Assembly: GCA_029959085.1 (NCBI GenBank)
Contig: JARWIR010000027.1
Coordinates: 5,208,001 to 5,272,000 of the forward strand
Direction of reading: 5' to 3'
DNA: 64,000 nucleotides
DNA from: Nemophila menziesii
Lineage: Eukaryota; Streptophyta; Magnoliopsida; Boraginales; Hydrophyllaceae
The stretch's first letter is position 1. Every line of letters begins with the position of its first letter. The notes beneath the pieces were generated by a model. It was not told where the DNA came from and did no database searches. It saw nothing but the letters and a program-made list of their open reading frames with translations. A program made the translations under genes and the position numbers. Below are positions 35,873 to 48,202 of the stretch, in pieces.

Positions 35873-37044
35873 AGTTTATCTACTTTTCGTTTTCATTTCA
35901 TCCCTGGTCCAATAGATTGGCACTGTAATCGTATCACAATGCAATAATGATTGTATATTAATGTGTTTGAGGATGTGATTATTGCAGGATCGATACAAAA
36001 ATTTAAGGTAAGAGGTTAATATCGCACTGGAAAACATTACTGAGAATCATGATCATACAGATACATAAACTAAGAATATATATATTTAATTAGATGAGCT
36101 AATCAGCAAAGATCTTCTTACCATGGCAGGTAAGAAAATGAATGCAGCAAGAAAAGCTGATATTGCCTGAAAAGGTTCGAGCAAATGAAATACTAAGTAT
36201 ATGTCCAATAAAAGGCAAGTCCTTCGATATAGTCATATTCCTTAAAGGGTATAAAATAAACTAGGAAAAAATAGGGGAAGGATCATTACCTATGAATTAC
36301 CCACAAACAAAATTAGGCCCTCCCAGTTGAGGAAAAGTTTTTACTAGATGGTAACATTACAGATTGAAGAAGCTAGCAGAGTGTTTTTACTAAAAGAACG
36401 AAAAGATTGAAGAAGCAAAGTCTTCTCTTAGCTTTCAAGCTTAATTACGGATTTGATTAATTTATTTATATATATATAATGATTATCAAATTATTATATG
36501 TTTTCTACTATTTTAATAGTATGAAATATCTAAATAATTATATAATTTAACAGGAGTTAGCATATGTGCATTTATGAGTTGTGAATAACATAATCATCAT
36601 GCATGTAGAATATTATATATATATATATCCATGAACATAATTAAGCTCGATCCATAGTCGTAATTCGATTACAAATTAATATTTTGAGTTGTCTTTTACT
36701 TTGTGCAAATCCAAATATATTATTTTATATTTCTACAATTATAATACACGAGTTTGTAGAAAATATCATTTCAAGTACTAAAACTTTTGAACAAAAGATA
36801 GAATACAAAAAATTCTACATGTTAAATTTCATCAAAACCATATAATTATCACAATAAATTTTTGTGGGTGTAGACTGCATACGTCATACGTCTTTTTATT
36901 TATTTTTGAAACAAGTGAGATGTTATTTCAACAAACTATTACAAATATATTTCAAACTCACCTTCTGATGCCCCGCCACTCGGGGTGACCTTTCTCCACC
37001 ATCATCAACCGACTTGGAGAAGAACCCAAATTAAGGTAAGTGAT
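35873..37044. other. AT-rich stretch, nothing recognised
   Basis: Repeated ATATAT runs; no gene-like content. Confidence 0.5.
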
Positions 37045-37345
37045 CAATTTGGTCTTATCCTATATTTTTTTTAGTTGTTTTGAAGTAAATATCCATTTAC
37101 TACTGATGGAGTGAATAATTTGGTCTTGCATTTTCTTATTGTTTTGTAGTAAATATCCCTTTGGCTCTATTGCTGGAGTGAGCAATTTGGTATTATCCTG
37201 TATTTTTTTAATTGTTTTGCTGAAAATGTTCATTTCACACAACTGATGGAGTGAGTAATTTGGTCTAAATTGTATTTTTTTTAATTGTTTTGCATTAAGT
37301 GACCAATTTGGTCTGCATTTATTAAATTGTTTTGCAGTAATATCC
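37045..37345. repeat. Five-copy minisatellite (about 60-bp unit)
   Basis: Units share AATTTGGTCTTATCCTGTAT, a T-run, then TTGTTTTGCAGTAA(AT)ATCC and TGATGGAGTGA. Copies begin near 37050, 37115, 37183, 37257 and 37305. Each carries a TTGTTTTGCAG-like string that resembles a 3' splice site. Confidence 0.85.
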
Positions 37346-38394
37346 ATGTGCTTACTTCATGAATTGTTACTGCCAAACAATTAAATGAAGGACCTATGAA
37401 GTGTGCTTACTTCGATTTAAAAGACCTATTTGTCTTTGAATAAGAAAGCTGAAATTTTGAGAGAAAAAATAGTTCAGTTGTCATGAAATCATGACCTTTT
37501 TATGTTGATTTGTTAAATTGAGTTTGAATTTTTCTCTTTTGCATAATACAGGGTACCTCCCAGGCTTTAGGCACGTATATCTACGGAAGTAAAAAACCTA
37601 TAAATTTGTGTTTTAATGGAACAAATAATGGTGTTGTAGAAAATTATTCGTTAATAAGACAAATCATGTTAAGAATGTGCATTTTTTAATAAAGTTTTGA
37701 AATAACCAGAATTCTAGCGGAAAAATGTTTTAAAATGACTAAGCTTTTCCATTTTTTGTGACACAGAATTTTTTTTGAGAAGTCTTGACCAATCTGAAAT
37801 CATGTTTTTAGGGTTCTCTCCATATTAAGTGAGTTGCATTAACATTGGTCCAACTTTTCATTTCTTCCTCAAGGGACTAATCATAACGTTGGGAAGCTTG
37901 AACCCTTGGAATAATCAAAGAGAGAATGTAGGAAGTTGAAGAGCGCTTATATCTGCACGGTATTGTTTAACTAAAGTCTACAACGGTTTGTTGAGTGAAA
38001 TTAGTATGTTTACTTAAACTCACGAATATATTCCAAATAGAAATAGGTGTACGCCTCCATTTTATTTTCTTGGAAACTACTAGAGGTATATTTGATAACA
38101 GGGACCAATGCTGCAATTAAGATATGCATATATCAAATATTTAATTATTGATTTACTTATTCTTATTGTTATACTTATTGTTATTGTAGTTGAAGATCTT
38201 CATTTTTTTTATTTATGAGTTACAACTTTACCAAATCACACACAACCAATATAAGTAGTTCATTAACTTCAATAGTTCAAACAAACTAAGAGAACTACAC
38301 CCCTTCACGCGACTCCTGAAATTACGATTAATTGATTTTTTTTCTCGAAGTGTCTTCAGACACGGGCAATACCTACTATATATATATATATATT
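37346..38394. other. AT-rich stretch, nothing recognised
   Basis: No domain-bearing frame identified. A TATATATATATATA run directly abuts the next element. Confidence 0.5.
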
Positions 38395-39183
38395 GGGAAA
38401 TGCCCAATTAATTACACGGATAGTGAAATTATTTCTAATTAATTACTATTCCAAGTTAATTACTAATTAATAACAAAAAATTGAAAGATTACCAAAATAC
38501 CCATAAGCCTTTAAATTATGTATATCATTTAATTCTTATTCTCTTCACCATTTATTATATAATATTTATTTATTTTTTTCTTCCCCACCACCACCACCCC
38601 CACCACCACCCCACGACCATCACCCTCACCACCATTAACCCCAACCACCACCACCCCCACCCCCACAACATTATTTTCCGCCGACAACCACCTTCGCCTA
38701 TAACTACCACCGACTAGTTCTGTCAACATCAATAACCACCAACCAATTCCATCACACGCGCGCGTCCGTGGAATTCTTGTAAAAAATTCATAACTAATTC
38801 TAAAAAATTCGTAAAAATAAAAACTTTAAATTTTCGGACGAGACAAATTAATATTTATTTCTATAAATTTTTTGAATTTATTTATTTAATTTTGATTTTT
38901 TTATATTTTAAATTTCGATAATCCGTTTATGTATTGATATAACACACACAAAAAAAAGATTTTTCAAATTCCACAAAACGCGCGCGTCCATGAATTCTTT
39001 TTATAAAAAATTATAACAAAATCCCAAAAAAAACAGAAACATTAAAAACTTGTATTTATTGACGGGACAAGTTCATATCTACATCTGTGAATTTTTTTGG
39101 TTTTCTTATTTTTTTTATTTTTAAATTTCGATAATCGATTTTATGTGTTTCTACAATACACAAAAATATTTATGTAAAGATCT

Positions 39184-39299
39184 ATAATTGGTTTAGTGGT
39201 TAGACTACTCTGCAGAGACCAAGAGGTCCTGGGATCGAATCTTACTGGAATCAAAATAATTCCCGAGTACAAAGTGGCTCTCATATGTACTAAAAAAAT
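39184..39299 (+). mobile_element. tRNA-derived SINE in the loop of the long-TIR element
   Basis: Box A TGGTTTAGTGG (39189-39199) and box B GGATCGAATCT (39232-39242, consensus GGTTCGANTCC) are spaced as in a tRNA-like pol III promoter, with TTAGACTACTCTGCAGAGAC between them. A 50-bp unrelated body and an A-run follow. The copy of this region at 14442 lacks the unit, and homology there begins exactly after the A-run. Confidence 0.7.
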
Positions 39300-40259
39300 T
39301 ATGTATCCATGTAATACACAAAATTATTAAATCATCTAAAGCATTCTCTTCTTTAACAATATCGTTTTCCCCTGAACATTAGTCACATATACATAATTTT
39401 TAATCGTTTTTAACTATCTTGATGTTTTTGTCCAACCCTTTTTTGTTATTTTGTGTGTTGCTGTAATACGCAAAACAGTCGCTTGTGTATTACAGTAACA
39501 CACAAATTTATTTTTTACCTTCTAGTCAAACCGATCGGTTTGTGATTTCATGTGATACACAAAATCACATAATGAAAAGGGCATGACTAAAAGGGAATAC
39601 ATGATTCTGTGTGTTGTTGTAATACACAAATGACTGTATTGTGTATTAGATCAACACACAAAATAAGAAAAAACAGTTGGACAAAAAGATAATACATCAA
39701 GATAGTAAAAAAACAAGTAAAAATAAGGTTTATGCAAATAATAAAAATTAAAAATGATTTTATTGAACAAAGAACGTTTTAGATTGATTCTGTGATTTTG
39801 TGTGTTACAGTAATACATAAATATGTTTTTGTATATTGTAGGAACACATAAAACAGAATATCAAAAATTAAAATAAATTAAAAAAATTCGATGATGTAGA
39901 TATGAACTTGCCCCGTAAAAAAATATTTTTTTAAAATTTTTCTGATATTTTTGGATATAATTATGATTTTTTATTAAAAAAATCACGGACGCGGGCGTGT
40001 TGTGGAATTTTGAAAATCTTTTTTTGTGTGTTATAGCAACACATAAGACGGATTATCAAAATTTAAAATATATAAAAAAAAATTAGAGACGTAAATATTA
40101 ATTTGTCTCGTCCCGAATATCAATTTTTTATAATTAGTTATGAATTTTTTTTTTATAAAATTTCACAGAGCGCGGGTGTGAGGAATTAGTTGGTGCTGAT
40201 TGGTGGTGGCAGAACTAATCGGTGGTGGTTATAGGCGACAATGGTGGTCGGCAGAAAAT

Positions 40260-40375
40260 AATGTTGGTGATGGTGGTAGGTGGGGTTGGGGTGGGGGTGG
40301 GGTGGGGGTGGTGGTGGGAATGGTGGTTTGGGTGGATGGTGGTGGTGGTGGTGGTGGTGGTGGGGGTCGGTGGAG
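40260..40375 (+). repeat. G-rich tract in right TIR arm
   Basis: GGTGGGGTTGGGGTGGGGGT-type runs, equivalent to 15466-15600 and complementary to the C-rich tract at 38585-38670. Confidence 0.9.
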
Positions 40376-40686
40376 AATGTATGAGATGGTGGTGATAGTC
40401 AGTGATAAATACATGAGGTGGTGGTGATGGTCAATGGTGGTGGCTAGTTTTTATAATAATAAAAAAAATATAACAATATATTATGAATATTATATAATAA
40501 GAATAAAAAAAAATTAAAATGACAATAAAGGTAATAGTGGAAGGTAAATATGACAAAGTGTTTAATTGAGAATTAATCCTTTAATCTATGAGCAAGTATG
40601 AATGATTTTTCTCCTTCCTTTTTTATGGGAATGGAATTTGAGAATTTGTAATTAATTGGAAACTATCCACACACACATACATATAT

Positions 40687-42185
40687 TGGTACAGCCTAGG
40701 GTGTGATAAAATATGATATAAATAAAGTGCAGATAAACACCCTAAAGCTATCACGGTTCTGCAAGTATACAGATCGTATGCAAGTTTTAGAAAATAAGTA
40801 AGATTCGTTCCGCAGAGACTACAAAGGTTAGGAGAATCTTATGCAATAATCAAGTGCAAATAATTAAAGCTAGAACAACTAAACGCAAGAAAAATAAAGA
40901 CAATAAATATTTATTTGGTTTTCTAATTAAACTAAATTAAAACTAAGAATTTAAAGACTAAAAATTAAATACGAAAGAGAAGTAGTATGAGAATATAGCT
41001 TGAGTCAATAGCATGTAATCCCCACTAGTTTTGCCGTTCTAAACATGTAAGGGTGAATTATGTAGTATTTAAATAATCGATTCCAATTACGCAAGGTAGT
41101 TTTAAATAGGATTTACCTGTGTCAATAAGGTTTCCTAAGCAAACTGTTCCTGTAATTGGTAAATAGTAACAGGTACTAAACCATAGTGATTATCTAGTTT
41201 GGTTGATTTGTCAGATCTAAACCGAATACTAGACGTTATGTGCTAAACATGTAATTAAACACCGTTGTCAATGGTGACCTAACTACTAGATGATAATTCT
41301 ATATGGATGCAGTCCACAAGAACACAGAATATAAATCCAAACACATAAACAGAAAATAAAAACTATAATTCAATTTAAAATATATAATTCCCAAATTCGA
41401 TAGATGTCAATCAAAACTAGGGTTCATACATATATGCTAAAACTCAAGCTAAAGAAATTTAGTTCATGCAAGAAAAGAAAGAAATTACAAATTTAAAGGT
41501 TGAAGAAGACATAATGATGAACAACTCCTTCCAGACTTCTTTTCTTGTGTTGTAAGCTTCCTCTTGGTTTAAGGTTTCACCAAGGATGATTTAAGAGTGT
41601 TAAGAGGCTGTATTTATAGTGTATAGGTTGACCTACTTCGTTTCTTGAAGGAGAGGTTAAGTAATGGACTCCAAGCCCAACTCAAATTCGTATGGAAATA
41701 AAGATAATTACTGCTGACTTGTCTTGAGCATATCTCCCTCGTTATTGGTTGATTTTTGCTCCATAAGATACCAAAAGAATCCTTACAGAATTATCTGCGT
41801 CCCTATGAAAGGAATCTTCCAAAACCGGCTTGGTTTTGGAGTTATCACCACTTCTTTAGGCGTAGCTGCAGAAATTCAGATTTAGGCGGCTTTTCCTTTT
41901 CCATGATTTTAGCTTTTGTTTCCTTTATCTCCAATTACCATGCAAATCTCTTTCCATATCTTGTAGTCTTTGACTTGGACTCTAATTAATCTCCATAATT
42001 ATCTTTAAAACTTCACACTAAATAAACAATTAAACCCAATATGCTCTAAAATATTATGTTACTAAATCAAGACTCAAAATAGGAAAGTGCACTAAATTAA
42101 GCTCAATATCGACCTATAAACTAATAAATACGCCTAAAATGATGTCTCAGAAGTAGATTTTATTATCACAAATGAGGAGACATCA
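40687..42185 (-). mobile_element. 3' LTR of element B
   Basis: Runs from TGGTACAGCC to GAGGAGACATCA, 1499 bp. The TATA box is TATAAATA on the minus strand (41611-41618) and the U5 box is at 40761-40772. Confidence 0.93.
41611..41618 (-). promoter_or_regulatory. LTR TATA box of element B
   Basis: TATAAATA in the U3 part of the LTR on the sense strand. The same box exists in the 5' LTR half at about 63651-63658, which would drive the genomic RNA. Confidence 0.55.
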
Positions 42186-42221
42186 AGACCCCCAACTCAA
42201 AGTTGTATCGTCCCGATACAA
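42186..42221 (-). promoter_or_regulatory. Polypurine tract and PPT-proximal hairpin of element B
   Basis: On the sense strand, TTGTATCG, loop GGA, CGATACAA (42203-42221) is followed by CTTTGAGTTGGGGGTCT against the LTR start. The stem differs from that of A at three pairs, all compensated. Confidence 0.8.
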
Positions 42222-43747
42222 TAAAAGTAAAAAACAGAAGGGTAGTCAAATAAACAAGGAAAAGAAGTCGGAGGAGAATAAGAAAAGAACATAACGAATG
42301 ATCCTAGAGCATAATATCTAAAAAGTCTCATGTAGTAATGCTCAAGAAATAATGCACAGTTATGCTTAATATACATGTAATCAACAATCCATAAATTAAA
42401 GTCCATATTAATTTTGCAATGCCAGAAGGAGAGGATGATAACTTAGTTCAGGTTAATGGCTATAGGTTGTTCATAGGTCCTAAATACAACATCCAATGGT
42501 CCACTTACCTATTAACTAATAACTCAATTGTTTCTCCACCAAGTAATTAGAAATCCTAAGTTCTTTGGTTATAACGTGGCTTAAGGACGGGTGTGGTATA
42601 TTTGGATAATGAAAAGTGAGCTTCTGGCTCTCTCCTCACTAGCCATCAACGAATCGCCCTAGAGCTTGAGTTTACACTCGAAGATGTTCTCACTCAACCC
42701 AATTTATTGATGCTTTTGATGTGCATCCCCAATAAATCCCAAATAAAACCTTTTATGATGATATACAAAATCCACCTTGCCGGTCCGAATATATATTTTC
42801 TTTTCAAATCAATTTTTTTTTCTTTTGTATAGCTATGACTCTCTTTTTGATGTTCGAGATATCACACTATTTTTTCATATATATATTCTTCTTTTTTTAT
42901 GCCCTTGTTGGCAAATTTAGCTCGTAGCTTCTTTTTCATTCACTATTATCCCGGCAAAGGGTTACAATAATAACAATTTCATCATCAATAAAATCACAAA
43001 TATAATTCCCAAAACCCAATGTTCCTTAATGACGAAACCCACCACCCCAAACTCAAGCTCTAAGACGAGTTGTCTCAGGTTTTGCGATTCGAGTGCGGGT
43101 CATATAGATAAGTCCTACAAACTAAGGGTATGGATTATAATGTGGTTCAATAAAAGGCTTTAGAAAGGCTCAGAGAGGCTAAGACGGATAAATAATAATC
43201 ATAATCAAATAAAAGGGTGAGAAGGTATAAAAGACTTCAAGTGTTTTAATCACGAAAGAACTGCCTTATTCATTTTTCTAACTACCAGATTTCGTTACGT
43301 TTTCACTATTACTTTATAGATAAGCGGGTTTTCAACTAATTTCAAACCTCACGTTCTACATACCAAATAACTCTCACTAAGTTTTAACGTGACTTCATAG
43401 CATTACTCATTAACTTTCCTATCCTTTATTTCCTGTTTTCATTCATGCATCCTAAACAATTTTGTAACATCCTTCAAAAAAATACTACTTACTATCATTG
43501 ACCTAATAAAATCATGCTCAAATAGGTACATTCAAAATATTCTATGCCTTAATTCAACCTAAATTTTTTAAATTTTATGCAAAAACGATAAGAAGATGAG
43601 GACAATGGATCCCCACCCCCAACTCAAACGTGAGCCGTGTCCCCACGACTCGAAAAAGACTCAAGAAAAATAAAATTAAAAATTAAAAACTAACTAAACT
43701 ACCTAATGCATACAAGCTATTAAAAAAATTTAGAATGACTTACCTGG
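42222..43747 (-). other. Conserved 3' untranslated region of element B
   Basis: No ORF. It contains islands shared with A and C: the CTTGAGTTTGGGGTG box (about 43040), a CGATTCGAGTGCGGGTCAT box (about 43088), GAGAGCCAGAAGCTCACTTT (about 42615, sense strand) and the GGGA-loop hairpin (43632-43651). Confidence 0.7.
43632..43651 (-). promoter_or_regulatory. Conserved GGGA-loop hairpin, element B copy
   Basis: Sense strand GAGTCGTG, loop GGGA, CACGGCTC, with one G-U pair. It lies just downstream of the env-position ORF. Confidence 0.65.
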
Positions 43748-44190
43748 CTAGCCATAGAGATCCATTATGTCCTCCTCCACTTCCGAAGCAGAGGGATCAG
43801 AATAACTATCAATATCCCTTTCCAAGGTTATGTCTTCCAGCTGTGATTGCATCTGTATGACTTCCACCCAAAGTTCTCTATTATCTTCTTATAATCTTTC
43901 AATTTCTTGTTGTAATTTGAGATCCCATGGGGGAAGATCATGATCAGTTTTAGAGGAAGAAGTAGAAGAACCTTGGTCATGAATTTTATCTTCTTCAAAG
44001 GCCTTGATGGTATAGACATTCTAGCAGTTAACTTCTTTGGTAGTGGTTGTGCTGGTGCCTTTTCTTTTGATTCTTCAGTAGCCTCATCAATGGTGATAGG
44101 CTTTTCAATGGTGGCTCCAGGCAATTTCTTATTCTTCCCAAGGATGGTGCACTTTCTCTTGTATTCCATAGCATCAGATCTATTAGTCAT
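43748..44190 (-). pseudogene. Env-position ORF of element B, internally deleted
   Basis: Starts MTNRSDAMEYKRK at 44190, the same MTN start as in A. A charged, proline-containing N-terminal part follows, then after a frameshift a coiled-coil-like end (LQQEIERL, ELWVEVIQMQSQLEDIT) and stop near 43748. The central conserved domain present in A (the RDFYEG region) is missing. I see no signal peptide or membrane segment, so 'env' refers to position only. Confidence 0.6.
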
Positions 44191-44555
44191 GTTTGATTTA
44201 CCCACAACTCAAGTTATACCAAGGATGAATTAAAAGTTTAAGAGAAATTGGTTTAGCTTGAGGTTCTTGCTTGGAATCGATGAATAAGAAAGGTTTCTTG
44301 ATGAATCTTGGAAGAACTCTTGAAAGCTTGATGAATTTGATGGTGTTTAATGGTGTAGTGTGATGAATTTGATGAAAAAATTGTGTTTATGGAGGATGGA
44401 TGAGAGAATTATTGGAGTTGTTGTGTTAATTGTGAAGGTTTGTACAAGCTTTAAGATGTATATATAGGGTTTGGGTCTGCAAATTTCGTGTGGGAGGAGT
44501 TAGGGTTGAGTTTTGATAAGGTAAGAAGTTGAATGGGCCTCAAACTCCTCACAAA

Positions 44556-44872
44556 CCGCCATAGCACGGTGCACCGGGCCTAGGCCGCGGTGTACCGCAG
44601 CTTCTGCTGTTCCATTTTTTCGTCTCGACAAAAACCCCGTGGTACGGGTTTTTGCCCCTGTTCCAATTTCTCGTTTCCGTCAAAAAACCCGTGGTACCTT
44701 ACCCGTGGTATGGGTTTTCTCTTCTTGCGGTATACCGGACATGAGGCGCGGTATACCGCACCTATCATGCTTCCTATTTTTCGTCTCAGTATAAAACCCG
44801 TGGTAAGGGTTTTTCCAGGCGCGGTATACCGGACGTGAGTTGCGGTATACCGGACCTGCCTGTGAATTTCTC
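44556..44872 (-). repeat. Palindrome array of element B
   Basis: Two interspersed palindromes, about ten units in 320 bp: GCGGTATACCGCAC-like (44577, 44728, 44750, 44820, 44842) and ACCCGTGGTACGGGTTTT-like (44633, 44688, 44702, 44796). Same position as the arrays in A and C but different sequence. Confidence 0.85.
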
Positions 44873-45083
44873 CGAAATTTTTCCTTTGACCCCGAACTCA
44901 TTTCCTGCACAATAACACACTACATTTCTCTCCTATTAGCTTGTAAACATAATTAAAAATATACACTAACTTACTATTATACCCTACAAAGCAAAAACAA
45001 CTAATCTAGAAAGCAAGTAAAACAAGGGGTATCTCCCAAGAGCACTTTTGTTTAACGTCTTTGAGATAGACGTGTACCTCAGG

Positions 45084-46706
45084 CTAAGCGCTTTCTACGA
45101 GATGGATTGTCTCCTCTCGCCCAAACTCCTCACTGTCATGGTATCTCTTCAAACGATGGCCATTCACCATGAATGTCCTTTGCTCGGTTGGATGTTCAAT
45201 CTCAATCGCTCCATGAGGTTTGACTTTCATAACAATGTAAGATCCTCCCCAACAGGATTTAAGCTTTCATGGGTAGTTCGAAAATCGAGAGTTGTATAAT
45301 AAAACCTTTTGTCCTCTCTCGAAATGCTTTGGACGGAGTCGCCTATCATGCCATCTCTTAGTTTTCTCCTTATAGAGGCGTGAATTTTCGTAGGCAAGAT
45401 AGCGAAACTCCTCCAACTCGTTCAACTGCATTAACCTTTGTTTCCCGGCCAATTCTGGGTCTAGATTCAGAGTTTTAATAGCCCAGTAGGCTCGAGCTTC
45501 AAGTTCAATAGGTAGATGACACGCTTTGCCGTAAACAATGCGATATGGAGATTCCCCAACTGGTGTTTTAAATGCTGTTCTGTAAGCCCAGAGAGCATCA
45601 TCTAGCTTTAAAGACCAATCTTTCCTCGTTTTATTCACGGTCTTCTCAAGAATAGATTTGATTTCCCGATTGGAAACTTCGGCTTGACCGTTAGTTTGTG
45701 GGTGATAACCAGTTGAAATACGGTGTCTCACTCCAAACTTTCGAAGATAGTTTCTCAGAGGAGCGTTAATAAAATGGGTACCTTTATCACTGATGAGAAA
45801 ACGTGGCGTACCATGTCTTGAAAAGATGTTTGTTTTTAAGAATTTAATCACTGTTTGAGCATCGTTCTCTGGTGTTGCCACTGCTTCTACCCATTTTGAT
45901 ACATAATCTACTGCAAGCAAAATATAAAGATTCCCATGGGAAGTGATGAAAGGTCCCATGAAATCTATTCCCCATACATCAAATATTTCAACTTCTAGAA
46001 TATTGTTAAGCGGCATCACGTCTCTTTTTGATATTTTACCAGTGAACTGGCATCTTTGACATGACTGGACAAAACGATGACAATCTTTGTGTAGGTTAGG
46101 CCAATAGAACCTGGATTGAAGAATTTTAGCTGCAGTTCTATCGCCTTTAAAGTGACCTCCATAAGGTGAATTATGACAACTTGCAATGATCTTTTCCATT
46201 ACACCTTCATGCACACATCTTCTAACAACTTGGTCACTACAAATCTTCCAGAGGTACGGTTCATCCCAATAATACTGTTTGGCCTGGTGAGATAATCTTT
46301 GTCTTTGTTGTGGGTGGATATCCTTGGGGAATACACCACTCACAATGAGGTTGACTAGATCTGTATACCATGGCACAAACACATGTTTAATAGCAAAAAG
46401 TTGTTCATCAGGGAATACCTCTTTAACCAACAATGGTTCTTTGTTCGCATCACATCCTTCGAGCCTTGATAAATGATCAGCAACTTGGTTCTCGCATCCC
46501 TTTCGGTCTCGAATATCTATGTCGAATTCTTGAAGCAATAGTACCCATCTAATAAGACGCGGCTTAGCGTCCTTTTTCTCCATAAGGTAATTGATAGCTG
46601 AATGGTCCGTGTATACAAGAGTTTTCTTCCCAATCAGATAGGAACGGAATTTATCAAAAGCATAAACTACGGCCAGCATCTCTTTCTCCGTCACTGTATA
46701 GTTCAT
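45084..46706 (-). pseudogene. Element B pol 3' part: RNase H and integrase
   Basis: RNase H shows [30 protein letters not shown] and [12 protein letters not shown]. Integrase follows: the H2C2 zinc region ([20 protein letters not shown] ... [12 protein letters not shown]), catalytic core D ([11 protein letters not shown]), D ([10 protein letters not shown]) and E (NREIKSIL), with [10 protein letters not shown] before the last. One frame runs to a TGA near 45267 and continues in frame to a stop at 45084 ([20 protein letters not shown]). There is no chromodomain, as expected for the Athila/Tat branch. It would insert the cDNA in the nucleus if intact. Confidence 0.9.
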
Positions 46707-48016
46707 CTGGGCAGCGTTGAAAGTCTTACTTGCATAATAAATTGTATCAAAATCTTGTCTTTCCTCTGTCCCAACACAACACCCATAGCGTGATCACTAG
46801 CATCGCACATCAGTTCAAACAGAGCTTTCCAATCAAGAGGTATAACAATGGGTGTGGAGATTAGTTTCTCCTTAATCGTCAAAAACGCTTGGAGACATTT
46901 GTCTGTAAAATTAAAAGGAGTATCCTTTCCAAGTAAAGAACAAAGCGGCTTGGCGATCTTGGAGAAATCTTTAATAAATCTTCGATAAAACCCCGTGTGA
47001 CCCAAGAAACTTCTTACTCCTTTAACAGAATCTGGAGGTGGTAACGTTTTGATAACTTCAATTTTAGCACGATCAACCTCCATCCCTGCCTTTGAAACCT
47101 TATGTCCCAACACAATTCCCTCTTAAACCATGAAGTGGCACTTTTCCCAATTAAGCACAAGATCTTTTTCTCTACATATTACAAGGACTTTCTCAAGATT
47201 ATTCAAACAATCATCAAAACAATCTCCAAACACCGAAAAATCATCCATAAAAACGTCCAAATATTTATCAATCATGTCCCAAAATATAGCCATCATGCAC
47301 CTCTGGAACGTGGCAGGTGCATTACATAAACCAAACGACATTCTTCTATAAGAAAAAGTACTAAATGGACAAGTAAAAGTTGTTTTGTGTTGGTCAAGGG
47401 GATCCACACAAATCTGATTATGACCCGAATATCCGTCAAGGAAACAATAATACTCTCCCTGCAAGTTTGTCTAGCATCTGATCAATGAATAGTAGCGGGA
47501 AGTGATCTTTCTTTGTAGCTTTGTTGAGTCTTCGGTAATCCATGCATACTCGCCACCCCACAACTGTTCTTGATGGTATGGCTTCGCCTTGATCATTAAG
47601 GATGGTTGTGATACCTCATTTCTTTGGAACACATTGCACTGGACTAACCCAATCACTGCTAGCAATTGGATAGATAATTCCCGGGCTAACAACTTGATAA
47701 CTTCCTTTCTCACCACTTCTTTCATAGCTGGCATGAGTCTTCTTTGTCCCTCTATAGATCGCCCACCTTCGTTCTCAAGAATTATTTTGTGTTTGCAAAC
47801 GGAAGGACTAATTCCTTTGATGTCGGCAATAGTCCATCCGATTGCTTCTTTGTTTGCACGAAGTACATGAAGTAGCTTCTCCTCTTGAGGACTCGAAAGG
47901 TTAGCATAAATAATAACAGACAAAGTTTTATTCGTACCTAGATATGCATAGCGGAGATGATCTGGAAGCGGGTTTTCTTCGAGAAAAGGTGGACATATTA
48001 TGGATGGTTGTTTCAT
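46703..48016 (-). pseudogene. Element B pol middle part: reverse transcriptase
   Basis: Three frames in order: an N-terminal part ([35 protein letters not shown]), then the palm with [25 protein letters not shown] and the catalytic VFMDDFSVFG, then the connection to RNase H ([55 protein letters not shown]). The FMDD box is intact, but frameshifts near 47470-47640 and 46705 and a stop near 47123 break the protein. RT would copy genomic RNA from the tRNA-Asp primer. Confidence 0.88.
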
Positions 48017-48202
48017 TGGTTCAATGTCAACTGATTCTCGAAGTAGTTCTCGTACATTTGATCCTAATGCAGCAACATCTTCAGGGGGAATCTCGAGTTC
48101 CTCTTGTGATTCAAGTGCTAAGGCTTCGTCAAGATCATAATCTAAGCTTGCTTCATTGACGACTTCTTGCGCAATTTTTCCGATGACATCTATTTTGAAA
48201 CA

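Larger units (their letters stand above)
38395..40668. mobile_element. Long-TIR (foldback or MULE-like) DNA element
   Basis: The left arm (38395-39176) and right arm (39815-40668) are inverted copies. Inner parts are highly similar and include the CACACGCGCGCG-type block, the CCACCACC / GGTGGTGG tracts and AACACACAAAAAAAGAT. Outer parts are diverged, ending GGGAAATGCCCAATTAATTAC on the left and GGATAGTTTCCAATTAATTAC read inward on the right. The GGGAAATGCCC terminus and long arms suggest a Mutator-like element. No transposase or clear target duplication was found. A partial copy lies at 14442-15872. Confidence 0.65.

Noticed and set aside
39184..39299. A functional tRNA gene
   Set aside because: Boxes A and B are present, but no acceptor stem, anticodon arm or CCA-compatible end folds; it is followed by unrelated body and A-run, so it is a SINE.
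41756..41989. Short frame in the B LTR
   Set aside because: Lies wholly inside LTR sequence, no domain, and is not kept open in the other LTR copy.
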